Assembly: GCF_000175575.2 (NCBI RefSeq)
Contig: NZ_CP005986.1
Span: 2,056,615-2,120,614, forward strand
Length of the DNA: 64,000 bases
Direction: 5' to 3'
Source: Acidithiobacillus caldus ATCC 51756
GTDB taxonomy: Bacteria; Pseudomonadota; Gammaproteobacteria; Acidithiobacillales; Acidithiobacillaceae
The translations under genes were made by a program, and so were the position numbers. The notes below the pieces were generated by a model. That model had not been told where the DNA came from, made no database searches, and saw nothing but the letters and a program-made list of their open reading frames with translations. Below, piece by piece: positions 54,937 to 63,632 of the stretch (position 1 is its first letter; every line of letters starts with the position of its first letter).

Positions 54937-56118
54937 CTAGAGTTTGGCATAGGAATGCAGGCCACCCAAGAATAAATCCACACCGATGAAGCAGAAGGTG
55001 ACCGTGACCAAGCTGATCACCGACCACCAGGCCAGGGTATGCCCCGTTGGTCGCGCCGAACCCTTACGCGAGCGCAGATGCAGGAATGCCGCGTAGTTCA
55101 GCCAGACGATAAGGGCCCAGGTCTCCTTGGGATCCCAGGACCAGAAACCACCCCAGGCCTTGGCCGCCCAGACGGCACCAAGGATCGTGCCCACCGTAAA
55201 AAACAAAAAGCCAAACATGATCATCGAGCTCATGATGCGTTCGAGGCGTTTGCCGTCGGGCAAGCGCTCTGCCAGGACAGTGCCCAGTCGCCCGGCTCTT
55301 TCACGCAGAAGGTAAGCGAGACCCACCATGGCCGCCAGATAGAAGTTGGCGTAGGCTATGAATTCGCAGGGTACGTGAATCTTGATCCAGAAACTTTGCA
55401 ATGCCGGGATGACCGGTTGAATCTGGTTCTGATGATAGGCCACGCCCACCCACACCAAAAAAATATCGGCTATCAGGATCATCGGCATGGCAAAGGCGCC
55501 CAGCCCTCGCTTTTTCTCTTGCGCTTCATAATAGAGATAAAACAACGCCGTGGTCGTACACAGAAGCACCATGGCATCGTACATGTTGGTTACCGGAATG
55601 TGTCCCCAGCTGGGATGACCAACATAGGTCTGCTTCCAACGAATGGCCAAGCCTGCATAGCCCAGGACCACGGCCACCCAGGCAAAACGATGGCCCCAGT
55701 CACCACTGGCCTGATGCCCAGCGTAAAGATAACGATAATAACCCACCGCACTCAGCGCAATGGCGAGACTCATCCAGTAGAACATGGAGGTACTCTGAAA
55801 GATCCAATACAACAAGGCACTGGTCTTTGCCGTGTAGCCCAGATCGTAGAGCGCCACACCAGGTGCCGCCACCGCCAGAACCACCAGAAATAGTCGGCGA
55901 AATGCGGGCCAGCGCAAACCGAACCACATCAATCCGGCATACCATATACCAAGAATGATGTATTGCCAGAGCCAGAAGTCCGCACGAAATAAAAACCAAA
56001 CGAACAAAGAGCCGACGCTAAGGAACGCTATCCATGCACGTCTTTGCCATTTTTCCTGTGCTGCGTAAGTGCCGACGCTTTCTAACCGATGACCTATCTC
56101 CGCAGTATCCAAAGCCAT
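54937..56118 (-). CDS. resC: Cytochrome c biogenesis protein ResC/CcsA
   Basis: A 393-residue membrane protein with about eight to ten helices. The haem-handling WWD motif is in WAAKAWGGFWSWDPKETWAL, flanked by conserved His residues (SFWIKIHVPCEFIAYAN). With ResB it forms the system II cytochrome c synthase that moves haem out and attaches it to CxxCH. It ends the sox operon, so the cluster carries its own maturation machinery for SoxA, SoxX and the membrane cytochrome. Confidence 0.93.
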   Translation of the reverse strand: MALDTAEIGHRLESVGTYAAQEKWQRRAWIAFLSVGSLFVWFLFRADFWLWQYIILGIWYAGLMWFGLRWPAFRRLFLVVLAVAAPGVALYDLGYTAKTSALLYWIFQSTSMFYWMSLAIALSAVGYYRYLYAGHQASGDWGHRFAWVAVVLGYAGLAIRWKQTYVGHPSWGHIPVTNMYDAMVLLCTTTALFYLYYEAQEKKRGLGAFAMPMILIADIFLVWVGVAYHQNQIQPVIPALQSFWIKIHVPCEFIAYANFYLAAMVGLAYLLRERAGRLGTVLAERLPDGKRLERIMSSMIMFGFLFFTVGTILGAVWAAKAWGGFWSWDPKETWALIVWLNYAAFLHLRSRKGSARPTGHTLAWWSVISLVTVTFCFIGVDLFLGGLHSYAKL

Positions 56119-56187
56119 AGCTGTCTCCTCTTGCAGTCCCGAGCACCCCGCGCTTGACGCGGCACCCCGGGACCGACGGACGCGCCA

Positions 56188-57054
56188 TCAGGGGCGATAA
56201 CCCGGCACGTTGATCTTGATGCCATTACTGATGTAACTCATAAAGTAGTCGAGGTTGCGATAATCCGCGCTTTGCAGTTTTTCCGGTTTGGCACCCACCT
56301 TCTTGTCGCAGCCAATAAAGCGCTTCTGGAAGGTATTCACCGCACCCCAGGCGGCACGATAGGTAGGATAATGTGCGCTCTGCCCCAAAAGTGGAGAGAT
56401 GATCTGTGCCCGAAGATATTTGCCCGCGTAGGCCACGTGACAGGTAGCACAGCTGAAATTCAGCTGCCCCCGCCGCATGAAATAGTAGGCTTTTCCCTCC
56501 TCGAAGGCCTTGACCGCACCTGGCCCCTGTACCTTCACATCCACCGGCATCCCGTTGGACAGACTGGTGAAGTAGGTTTGCAAGGCGATCATGCTGGAGC
56601 TACCGTAACGCAGGGGTTTCAGGTGATTCTCGACCCTGCAGGCATTGATGCTCATGGCCGCCGTCGTCACCTGATGGGTCTTGGCGTTGTAGTACGGATA
56701 GCCTGCGGCAACGCCCTTACCGCCGTGCGGAAAGCAGGACGCATAGGTCTTGCCGTCGGGAAACTTGCTATCCCACAGTTTCTTGCCCTCGCTCAAGGTA
56801 AGATCGCCAGGATTGAATTGGATTGCCTCTTGATACTGCTGATAGAGTCCCTTATTGAATGCATAACTACCCAGAGCATATTGCTGGAGGCTCATCTTTG
56901 GAAACTGCTCCTTGAAGTACTCGTGAAACTCCTTCAAGGTACGCCGCGGGCCGACCTTGGTGTTGCCAAGATCCCACCAGTTGATGTCGTCTGCCTGCAC
57001 GCCAAGGGCCACAGCCCCAAGCGCCAGCATCGCGATTGCTGCGATTTTTTTCAT
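56188..57054 (-). CDS. soxA: SoxA, c-type cytochrome subunit of the SoxXA complex
   Basis: A 288-residue secreted protein with signal KKIAAIAMLALGAVALGVQA. One haem site is present, FSCATCHVAYAGKYLR; the N-terminal haem of dihaem SoxA is replaced by YASCFPHGG, so this is the monohaem type. FIGCDKKVG holds the cysteine that ligates haem as a persulfide in the active site. SoxXA links thiosulfate to the SoxY cysteine. It lies 31 bases after soxX. Confidence 0.94.
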   Translation of the reverse strand: MKKIAAIAMLALGAVALGVQADDINWWDLGNTKVGPRRTLKEFHEYFKEQFPKMSLQQYALGSYAFNKGLYQQYQEAIQFNPGDLTLSEGKKLWDSKFPDGKTYASCFPHGGKGVAAGYPYYNAKTHQVTTAAMSINACRVENHLKPLRYGSSSMIALQTYFTSLSNGMPVDVKVQGPGAVKAFEEGKAYYFMRRGQLNFSCATCHVAYAGKYLRAQIISPLLGQSAHYPTYRAAWGAVNTFQKRFIGCDKKVGAKPEKLQSADYRNLDYFMSYISNGIKINVPGYRP

Positions 57055-57085
57055 GATAAATCCTCCTGGATACAACGCCCACAGA

Positions 57086-57475
57086 TCACTTTAGCGACCA
57101 AAGATAATCGGTCACCAAGCCAATCTGGTGATCCGTCAAGACCTTATCCTTACCAAATCTCGGCATATTGATATGGGGAATGACTTTTTCCGGGTCGTAA
57201 ATAAACTGCACCAGCTTCTCCCGATTCTTAAATATCACGTGAATGGGCAGCTCACTGAGATTTGGACCAACATTGCCCGCCTGTACTCCACCTGGCAAGA
57301 CATGGCACGCCAGGCAATTTCCCTGTGCCTTGTTAAAGGCAATGGCCCTACCCGCGGCGATATTGGCCGCGTTGATGGGTGGAATACTGCCGGCGACGGC
57401 AACGCCAGTACCTAGCAATGTCAAGCAACCCAGGGCCAATATCTGACCCTTTCGAACCGCTCCAAACCTAGTCAT
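57086..57475 (-). CDS. soxX: SoxX, monohaem c-type cytochrome
   Basis: A 129-residue secreted protein with a signal sequence and a haem motif CLACH (about residues 54-58) and a distal Met ligand in NMPRFGKDK. GNCLACHVLPGGVQAGNVGP matches SoxX. The ATG at 57475 overlaps the resB stop (ATGA), so translation is coupled. It partners SoxA. Confidence 0.93.
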   Translation of the reverse strand: MTRFGAVRKGQILALGCLTLLGTGVAVAGSIPPINAANIAAGRAIAFNKAQGNCLACHVLPGGVQAGNVGPNLSELPIHVIFKNREKLVQFIYDPEKVIPHINMPRFGKDKVLTDHQIGLVTDYLWSLK

Positions 57476-59322
57476 GACCTTCTCCTTTCTTGCGTCCGAT
57501 CCTGCTCCCCTCCAGCCAGTTTCTCGAGGATTTCACCAAACTGTTGTGAAAAATCTTCAATATCGCGAGACGTATCGCCACCTGCGATAATTTTGGTTCT
57601 CCCAAAGGGCTCTTTACCAACGGCCAGCCAGATCCGTTTCCTGGGTACATAAAACAGCACAAAAATACCACCTACCAGTAAGGCACAGGCAAAATAGACG
57701 ATGGACATGCCAGGGTACTTGGTCATCTCCAAACCGGCCGCCCAATGCAGCGATAGACCACGCATGAGCACCAGAAAAGGCAGGGGATAGGTATGCAGGG
57801 ATTGCAGAGCCACCAGACTTGCCCGCAAAAACATCCGATTTTGCTCCCCTGGCAGATACACACCGCGACGTTGCTCCAAACGTGTCAGTGTTCGCTGAAA
57901 CACCGTAGAACTCGCAACTGCGCCGTGGCGCGCTGCATTTTCCAGAGCTCCAAGATAATGCACAAACAGGCTCACGCCTCCCTTGGCCCCAACGGGTAAG
58001 GCAAGAAAATGGAAACCATCGGCATCTTCAGGGCGATAAGCGACCAACTCATAGGCTAAGCCACCGTGGTGCAAAGGGTGCAGAAAGGTTTTCAACACGA
58101 TCGGTGGCCGCCCGTGCTGCGCTACGGTGTAGCGCGCCATCGGACCCAGGTTCACCATTTCATGACCGGGTCGTGCGGCGAGCCCGACAGACTTGCGCGG
58201 CACCACGTTATCCACCTTGAGGGCAACCACCTTGAGATCATAGGCTCCGGCGCCGGTAACGAAGCTCTGACCGACACGTGCCCGTATACGGACACCAGAC
58301 GCAGCGGGTGCGAGCAACGAGTAACTCATGAGGTGCAAAGTAGACGGTCCCGCATTGTAACTAGACTGATAGATGTTTACGCCATCCACCGTGAGCGGAT
58401 GATTGACGCGAACATCGTGCGTTACCAGCACCCGGCCATCGGGCTTAAGCACCGTAACTTTGGAAACATAATCTTTGGCGAGACCGTCACGATAGTGGGT
58501 AACCCGAAAACTATCGAGGCGGACGACGAAAGGCAGGCGCTGCACCAGAAATCCATCGCCCACCAATTCGAACATCGCATTGACGCTCTGGCCCACGGGG
58601 ATCGTAATGATACCACGAAAGGAGAGCTGATTTGGCGAAAGCCAGCGATCCTTTGGCACCTTGGACAAAGGCAAGGCGAAATCTTGCTCCGGTTTCACCG
58701 CACCCGTCCATTGCGCTATTTTCAAGGGTATATTGGCGTTGTACAGCGCTCCGGCACAAAAAAGAATGATGGCAACGTGCGTAAAAATATAACCAAAACG
58801 ATAGTAACGACCTTTTTGGGCCGCCAACAACAACGTATCATCCAGCGCTGGCACACGTTTGACCCTGTAGCCTTCGTCCTTCAACAGGACCACGGCCTTC
58901 TCATACACGATGGCTGCGGACCCGGCTACAGAGACTTCGTGGTGAACCGGTCTGCTATCGATAGTCCGCGCGTTGAATCCTGTATCCCGCCGAAACATAT
59001 CGCGCAACATGTGCGGTGTATTGCGCGCTACACAGGAGGTCGTCGACAGCACCAGGAAAGCAACGATACCCATGTACCAACCACATCGGTACACATCGTA
59101 AAGATCCAGATTGCCAAAGACCTGGTACCAGAACGGTCCAAATTGCTGCAGGTAATTACCCACAGATTCCTGCTGCGGGAGAATCGTACCGACAATGGAC
59201 GCGATGGCCACAAAGAGCAATAAATGCACCGCCAGGCGCATGGAAATGAGGACGTTCCACAAAACGCGGCCAAGCGGTCGCCGGTATGGAGCGACATAGA
59301 CCGCGTTACCCGTGCTAGCCAT
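57472..59322 (-). CDS. resB: Cytochrome c biogenesis protein ResB
   Basis: A 616-residue ResB-family protein: N-terminal membrane helices (RLAVHLLLFVAIASIVGTIL followed by PQQESVGNYLQQFGPFW), a large periplasmic domain with HDVRVNHPLTVDGVNIYQSS and a C-terminal helix (MSIVYFACALLVGGIFVLFY). The ATG at 59322 overlaps the upstream membrane cytochrome gene by 8 bases. It works with ResC in haem ligation. Confidence 0.92.
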   Translation of the reverse strand: MASTGNAVYVAPYRRPLGRVLWNVLISMRLAVHLLLFVAIASIVGTILPQQESVGNYLQQFGPFWYQVFGNLDLYDVYRCGWYMGIVAFLVLSTTSCVARNTPHMLRDMFRRDTGFNARTIDSRPVHHEVSVAGSAAIVYEKAVVLLKDEGYRVKRVPALDDTLLLAAQKGRYYRFGYIFTHVAIILFCAGALYNANIPLKIAQWTGAVKPEQDFALPLSKVPKDRWLSPNQLSFRGIITIPVGQSVNAMFELVGDGFLVQRLPFVVRLDSFRVTHYRDGLAKDYVSKVTVLKPDGRVLVTHDVRVNHPLTVDGVNIYQSSYNAGPSTLHLMSYSLLAPAASGVRIRARVGQSFVTGAGAYDLKVVALKVDNVVPRKSVGLAARPGHEMVNLGPMARYTVAQHGRPPIVLKTFLHPLHHGGLAYELVAYRPEDADGFHFLALPVGAKGGVSLFVHYLGALENAARHGAVASSTVFQRTLTRLEQRRGVYLPGEQNRMFLRASLVALQSLHTYPLPFLVLMRGLSLHWAAGLEMTKYPGMSIVYFACALLVGGIFVLFYVPRKRIWLAVGKEPFGRTKIIAGGDTSRDIEDFSQQFGEILEKLAGGEQDRTQERRRS

Positions 59323-60073
59323 TCTGGGGAAGCTCCCCAGCCGCCGGCATGGTCCCTTCATCCCTCGACTTGAGGAACCACATCTGAATCAAACTCAAAG
59401 CCATTCCCAGCAGGGCAACAGGACAGGACAGAATTCCTCCCACCAGAACCAGCCAGACGAAGTCTGGATTCTGCTTGGTCAGAAACCAGCCTGTGAAGTC
59501 CAGGAAAAATGCCAGGAAGGGTAGGCCCACCACCACGATCTTCAGCCATCCCGGTGTGCGCGTACGGACAAATATCCAGCCCGCCAAGAAGAAAATGACG
59601 CCGAGTGTGGTTAGATGAATCATCCCGTTCATGAGCATGGCAGAATAGGGCATTCCCATGTCCACGTGTGCCTGGCTTTTGAGCAGCGAGAAGGTTCCGA
59701 TGTTCGGCATGCCAATGGCGTGACACTTTAGGCAATTACCATTGATCAACGGGCGTACCTGCTGCTGGTAATAGCTTTTGCTTTCGCCACCCTTGACCCA
59801 GGTGTTGACCACCGCCTGCATTTTGCTGCGCTCGTTGACCGGAACGTGTGCCATGACCATCATGCTGGGCAACATGGTCTGTAGCTTACTGGCACTGCGA
59901 TTACCGTAATAATGAATGACGAGGTCCTGCATCTGGACGCCGGGCTTACCATTCAGCCCGGCGATGGTGATGTAGGTATACGCCTCGGCCGAGAGCAATC
60001 CCAGACCCACCAAAAAGATGAAACCAGAGAAAAGAATCTTTTCTACCAAAGATAGGTCGGGCAGGCTTTTCAT
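59315..60073 (-). CDS. Membrane-anchored monohaem c-type cytochrome in the sox operon
   Basis: A 252-residue protein: an N-terminal helix (ILFSGFIFLVGLGLLSAEAY), a periplasmic domain of about 100 residues with one CxxCH (GNCLKCHAIGMP, about residue 114), and three or four C-terminal helices (MNGMIHLTTLGVIFFLAGWI and others). It is not a known Sox component by its sequence. Its site between soxB and resB, with 10 bases to soxB, suggests a membrane electron acceptor between SoxXA/SoxB and the quinone pool or oxidases. That role is inference. Confidence 0.8.
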   Translation of the reverse strand: MKSLPDLSLVEKILFSGFIFLVGLGLLSAEAYTYITIAGLNGKPGVQMQDLVIHYYGNRSASKLQTMLPSMMVMAHVPVNERSKMQAVVNTWVKGGESKSYYQQQVRPLINGNCLKCHAIGMPNIGTFSLLKSQAHVDMGMPYSAMLMNGMIHLTTLGVIFFLAGWIFVRTRTPGWLKIVVVGLPFLAFFLDFTGWFLTKQNPDFVWLVLVGGILSCPVALLGMALSLIQMWFLKSRDEGTMPAAGELPQNG

Positions 60074-60083
60074 GACGGGCTTC

Positions 60084-61817
60084 TCACAAGTCGTATTCTT
60101 TGGGATAGGCTATCCCCGGATTACCTTTCATATTCTTGGTCAGAACCGGATTATCTCGGTGGTCGACACGTACGGTCTTCTTGTCCTTCAACCACTTGGA
60201 GAAAATATCCCAGACCGGCGTACCCTCTACTTTCTGCATGGCTGCCCAGCCCGCAACCTTGTACTTCTTGCTTGGGTGCACCATCTTGCCGCCGACACGC
60301 AGGTCTGTGATACGCTTGTTGATAGTCTCCGCAGGATTGAAAGTGTACTGGATGTTTCCGACGCGAATCATATCGCCGCCCTGAATGTAGTAGGGATCGG
60401 GATTGAAAAGATTATCCGCCACCTGCTCCATGACATTCTTCAGTTCGGCGCCCGTGTACTCCGTAACCGTAACCTCCGGATACGTGATGGCCGTCTGCCC
60501 CATGACGTCTTCCATGGTGATGGTCTCACCCGGGAGCTTGGTATAGCCCCAACGGAAGCCGGGCGAGAACGCCACTTCACAGTCCATCTCTTCACGCAAG
60601 GCGTTACAGATGAGCTGATCAAAGGTGCCGTTGAAGTTATCCCGGCGATACAGCAGACTCTCCGTAACGGCAAGAGGCTCGGCCAATTTCTCCGCATAAG
60701 GAGCGCGTACCTTCTCGATATACGCAGACATTTCCGGATCGGCCGGGATCATATTGGAGAGGATGGGCAGGTAGTAGAAGCGGAATCCCTTCAGGCGTCC
60801 TTTACCGACATCCAGATCGAAGCGTGCCAGAAATTTACCATTGGTACTGGTATTGATGATGAGTGTCTTGTTGATCAGTACCGGCTTCGGCCCCATGATT
60901 TCGTGGGTGTGTCCACCGAGGATGATATCGATGCCATGCACCTGTGACGCCATCTTCTTATCCACATCCGCGCCATTGTGGGACAAGACGACTACGACAT
61001 CGGCGTGGTGTTTTTCGCGGCACTCGTCCACCATTTTCTGCATGTGCTGCGGATGGATGCCAAACGACCATTTGGGAATGAAGTAGGCCGGGTTGGCAAT
61101 GGGCGTGAACGGGAAAGACTGGCCGATGATGGCCACCTTGCGGCCGTTGATCTCACGAATGTCGTAGGGATCGAAGACCGGCTCATCCCAGGGGATAGTA
61201 AAGACATTCTGGGACAAAAACTTCGCGTTGAGCTTGTGCTTGAGCAGATACTCAACCCGGTCGGCACCGTAGGTGAATTCCCAATGACCGACAAAATAAT
61301 CCTCCTTGAGCAAATTCTGCGCCCCGACCATGTCCTCGGCCTTGGTCCACAGACTCGTGGCGGAACCCTGCCACGCATCGCCGCCATCCAGCAGGATCGC
61401 ACGGTTACCCAACTGTTCACGATAGCGTTTGACCAGGGTCGCGATATGCGCATATCCGCCGATCTTGCCGTACTTGTGCGCCATGGCGTCGAAGTCCAGG
61501 CAAGACAGCGCATAACCCTCTGGGGTATCTGCTTTGATGCCGTAGTAATCCAGCTTCCATTTGCCCACCAAGTGGGGCGTCACGCCCCACTCGTGCTGCT
61601 GCCGGGTACCGATGTTGGTACCGGGCTCGCGCCACCAGACCGGCAGCAACTGCGCGTGGGTATCGGTGATGTGCAATAGGGTTACGTTACCGTAGGGTTT
61701 TATCTCGTAGGGATCCTTACCCGATCCCCAGGATGCGGCCACAGCGCCGGGTGCCAGAAACCCGCTGGCACCAGCTACGCCCAGGATGGCCATAAAATCT
61801 CTTCGTGATAAGTTCAT
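60084..61817 (-). CDS. soxB: SoxB, sulfate thiol esterase
   Basis: A 577-residue Tat substrate (twin-arginine SRRDFMAILG) of the 5'-nucleotidase family. Dinuclear Mn site motifs are ITDTHAQLLPVW, LDGGDAWQGSA, VGHWEFTYGAD, LSHNGADVDKKM and GGHTHEIMGP. It hydrolyses SoxY-S-sulfonate to release sulfate. The open frame extends upstream, but the Tat motif fixes the start at 61817. A gap of 31 bases separates it from soxZ. Confidence 0.96.
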   Translation of the reverse strand: MNLSRRDFMAILGVAGASGFLAPGAVAASWGSGKDPYEIKPYGNVTLLHITDTHAQLLPVWWREPGTNIGTRQQHEWGVTPHLVGKWKLDYYGIKADTPEGYALSCLDFDAMAHKYGKIGGYAHIATLVKRYREQLGNRAILLDGGDAWQGSATSLWTKAEDMVGAQNLLKEDYFVGHWEFTYGADRVEYLLKHKLNAKFLSQNVFTIPWDEPVFDPYDIREINGRKVAIIGQSFPFTPIANPAYFIPKWSFGIHPQHMQKMVDECREKHHADVVVVLSHNGADVDKKMASQVHGIDIILGGHTHEIMGPKPVLINKTLIINTSTNGKFLARFDLDVGKGRLKGFRFYYLPILSNMIPADPEMSAYIEKVRAPYAEKLAEPLAVTESLLYRRDNFNGTFDQLICNALREEMDCEVAFSPGFRWGYTKLPGETITMEDVMGQTAITYPEVTVTEYTGAELKNVMEQVADNLFNPDPYYIQGGDMIRVGNIQYTFNPAETINKRITDLRVGGKMVHPSKKYKVAGWAAMQKVEGTPVWDIFSKWLKDKKTVRVDHRDNPVLTKNMKGNPGIAYPKEYDL

Positions 61818-61848
61818 GCGGCTACACTCCTGTTCTAAAACGCGCGAT

Positions 61849-62178
61849 TCAGGCGACGGTGATCTTTGCCTCCGCCGTCCACGAGCCACCCTGATTGTCC
61901 TTCCAAGTCATCGCCAAGGTACCACTGCGCTCAGCGCGCATCTTGAAGGCAAGGTACGGATTGGCGCTGATAGCGGTGCTCCAGTCCAGATGGCACAGGG
62001 GTTTGCCTGCAAAGGTCACCGTCACCGTCTGAATGAAGTGGGCAGGAATGAGCTTGCCTTGCTTGTTCTTTTGTAAACCCGTGGTCATCGGGTTCATGAT
62101 CAACGAACGGACCTCTACCACCTCCCCCTTCTTGGCGTGGGCGGGCATACGAATCATCGGGTTACCTAAATCAGCCAT
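61849..62178 (-). CDS. soxZ: SoxZ, sulfur carrier complex subunit
   Basis: A 109-residue protein without a signal: it is exported in complex with SoxY through Tat. EVVEVRSLIMNPMTTGLQKN and AHFIQTVTVTFAGKPLCHLD match SoxZ, and WTAEAKITVA ends the domain. It partners SoxY, encoded 49 bases upstream. Confidence 0.95.
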   Translation of the reverse strand: MADLGNPMIRMPAHAKKGEVVEVRSLIMNPMTTGLQKNKQGKLIPAHFIQTVTVTFAGKPLCHLDWSTAISANPYLAFKMRAERSGTLAMTWKDNQGGSWTAEAKITVA

Positions 62179-62227
62179 GAATCAATCTCCAAAGAAACAG
62201 AATGCGGGAATTCGGTGCGTAGAAAGG

Positions 62228-62722
62228 TCAGCCTCCGCAACCACCAATGGTCACTTTCACCTCCTGCGGCTTCGAGGACATCAACTCACCCTTGTTCGTC
62301 CGCGCAACAGCCCGCACCATGTCGGTCTTGGCCATCTTGATTCGCTCCTGGAAATATGCGCGACCGTTTTCCGGACTAAAGAAAAATGCGCTCGCCAGAG
62401 GCGTCGGATTGTGATCCACGTAAAGAAACACGGCGTCGATGTAGTTGTCTGCGGTCATTGGGTGATCGACATCCACGGTAACCGGAACCGCAGCTCCATT
62501 TTCAGCAATGGTGGGCGCTGTCAGATGCACGGCCGGCGATACCGGGACGGAGGTCTTGCCAATGCTGTCCTGCATCGCCTGATCCAGAACCTTGGCATCG
62601 AACTCCTTGGCTGGCCATCCGGGAACATTTGCGGCGCGAGCCAGACTCGGTAGCAAGGCGCCACCGGCGGATACCATGGCCGATACCACAAGAGACTGCT
62701 TCAAGAACTTCCTTCTTTCCAT
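62228..62722 (-). CDS. soxY: SoxY, sulfur-carrier protein
   Basis: A 164-residue protein with a Tat-type signal (ERRKFLKQSLVVSAMVSAGG) and the C-terminal GGCGG swinging arm whose cysteine carries the sulfur chain. An alternative ATG 15 bases upstream exists; I chose 62722 because it begins the twin-Arg segment. The mature domain has the expected Ig-like strands. With SoxZ it presents the substrate to SoxXA, SoxB and other partners. Confidence 0.95.
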   Translation of the reverse strand: MERRKFLKQSLVVSAMVSAGGALLPSLARAANVPGWPAKEFDAKVLDQAMQDSIGKTSVPVSPAVHLTAPTIAENGAAVPVTVDVDHPMTADNYIDAVFLYVDHNPTPLASAFFFSPENGRAYFQERIKMAKTDMVRAVARTNKGELMSSKPQEVKVTIGGCGG

Positions 62723-62771
62723 GATTTTTCCTTCCATATCCGTAGGGAACCACTCACTCCTGCAACTCACA

Positions 62772-63284
62772 CTACTTTTTGGCAATATTGGGTACGCCCT
62801 TCTCCACCCGCGACATGGGTATCCCCTGCAACACCTTGATTACCGACGTATCGAGACTTTCCGCAATTTGGCGACTTTTTGGAGTAAGCGCGTAGTCGGC
62901 ACGTAAGCCATACACGACATAACTGGTCTGCCCTTTTGAAAAGATGTCCAGCGTCAGGGGACATCCTGCAGCCACCGGCCAAGAGCTGTTGATGAGCTTG
63001 CTGAAATCGAAAGGATTACAGAAAACGATGGCCCGTATGTCGCTGAAGTGCCGCGTATTGAAGTCGGGAATCTTCAGAGTTTTCTGTTGGGCACCGATAA
63101 GTTTCAGTATGTTGAGCTTCAACACGATCTTGTAACCACCATCGTGTAGCACACTTTCTACTTCGTGAGCTGCGGCAGCCATGGGCATATCGATCTTCTC
63201 GATGTACACCGGGCTTGCCTGTGCGCAGGCCAAGCCCGGCAGCAAACACAATCCAGCTGCGAGCAGGACAGATTTTACGGTCAT
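62772..63284 (-). CDS. Secreted DUF302-like protein, first gene of the sox operon
   Basis: A 170-residue protein with a signal peptide (KSVLLAAGLCLLPGLACA). The mature part resembles DUF302: a helix followed by VLHDGGYKIVLKLNIL, then FCNPFDFSKLINSSWPVA and a C-terminal VVYGLRADYALTP. Function unknown. It has a good AAGGAG at 8 bases, and a sigma-54 promoter lies about 35-50 bases upstream. It is 49 bases before soxY, so it probably acts in thiosulfate or tetrathionate handling in the periplasm. Confidence 0.65.
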   Translation of the reverse strand: MTVKSVLLAAGLCLLPGLACAQASPVYIEKIDMPMAAAAHEVESVLHDGGYKIVLKLNILKLIGAQQKTLKIPDFNTRHFSDIRAIVFCNPFDFSKLINSSWPVAAGCPLTLDIFSKGQTSYVVYGLRADYALTPKSRQIAESLDTSVIKVLQGIPMSRVEKGVPNIAKK

Positions 63285-63549
63285 TGTGATCTCCTTGGTC
63301 GTGCTATAGAGTGTAAAGCAAACTGTATGCCACAGGTTTAGCCTGCGACGCGCATGGTCTAATGAGACAACACAAGACTGTAATATTTGGTTTTTTCCCC
63401 TCTACCCTCGAGATGTTGCGTGGCTGACACCATCTCATGACCGTGCCGATGCGCCGGTCTGGACGGTTGAGCTGTACCAGATGGCACAGTTCCTCCAGTT
63501 CGTCATCCATCGCATCGCTTTGGGGCGAGGCCCCGCTGCGTGCACTCAC
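63285..63549. other. Promoter region of the sox operon
   Basis: Between the cyoD terminator and the DUF302 gene. It holds the sigma-54 promoter at 63318-63332. Short inverted pairs lie in the upstream part, for example GTCTAATGAGAC (63357-63368 region) and ACCGT/ACGGT further up; one may be an enhancer-protein site, but none is clear. A 68-codon frame (63304-63510, minus) is not convincing as a gene. Confidence 0.5.
63318..63332 (-). promoter_or_regulatory. Sigma-54 (-24/-12) promoter of the sox operon
   Basis: On the minus strand TGGCATACAGTTTGC contains TGGCAY, five bases, then TTGC: GG and GC are exactly 10 bases apart, the invariant RpoN geometry. Transcription would start about 12 bases downstream, leaving a short leader to the DUF302 start at 63284. 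Sigma-54 control of sox by a two-component system has been reported for At. caldus, to my knowledge, which agrees. Confidence 0.7.
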
Positions 63550-63586
63550 AAAAAAAAAAGGCAAGGAGGGGAACACCCCCCTTGCC
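63550..63586 (-). terminator. Rho-independent terminator after cyoD
   Basis: On the minus strand GGCAAGGGGGG and CCCCTCCTTGCC pair around a short loop (63560-63586), followed by ten T (63550-63559). It ends the cyo operon before the sox promoter. Confidence 0.9.
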
Positions 63587-63632
63587 CCTCCCGGACTCTG
63601 AGATACGCTGGGCGACAGAGCCCAAGTGCTGC

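Noticed and set aside
58066-59223. 385-codon plus-strand frame over resB
   Set aside because: It lies fully within resB, which has clear domains and operon coupling; it is a codon-bias artefact.
63304-63510. 68-codon minus-strand frame upstream of the DUF302 gene
   Set aside because: It overlaps the sigma-54 promoter, has no ribosome site or homology, and its second half is not protein-like.
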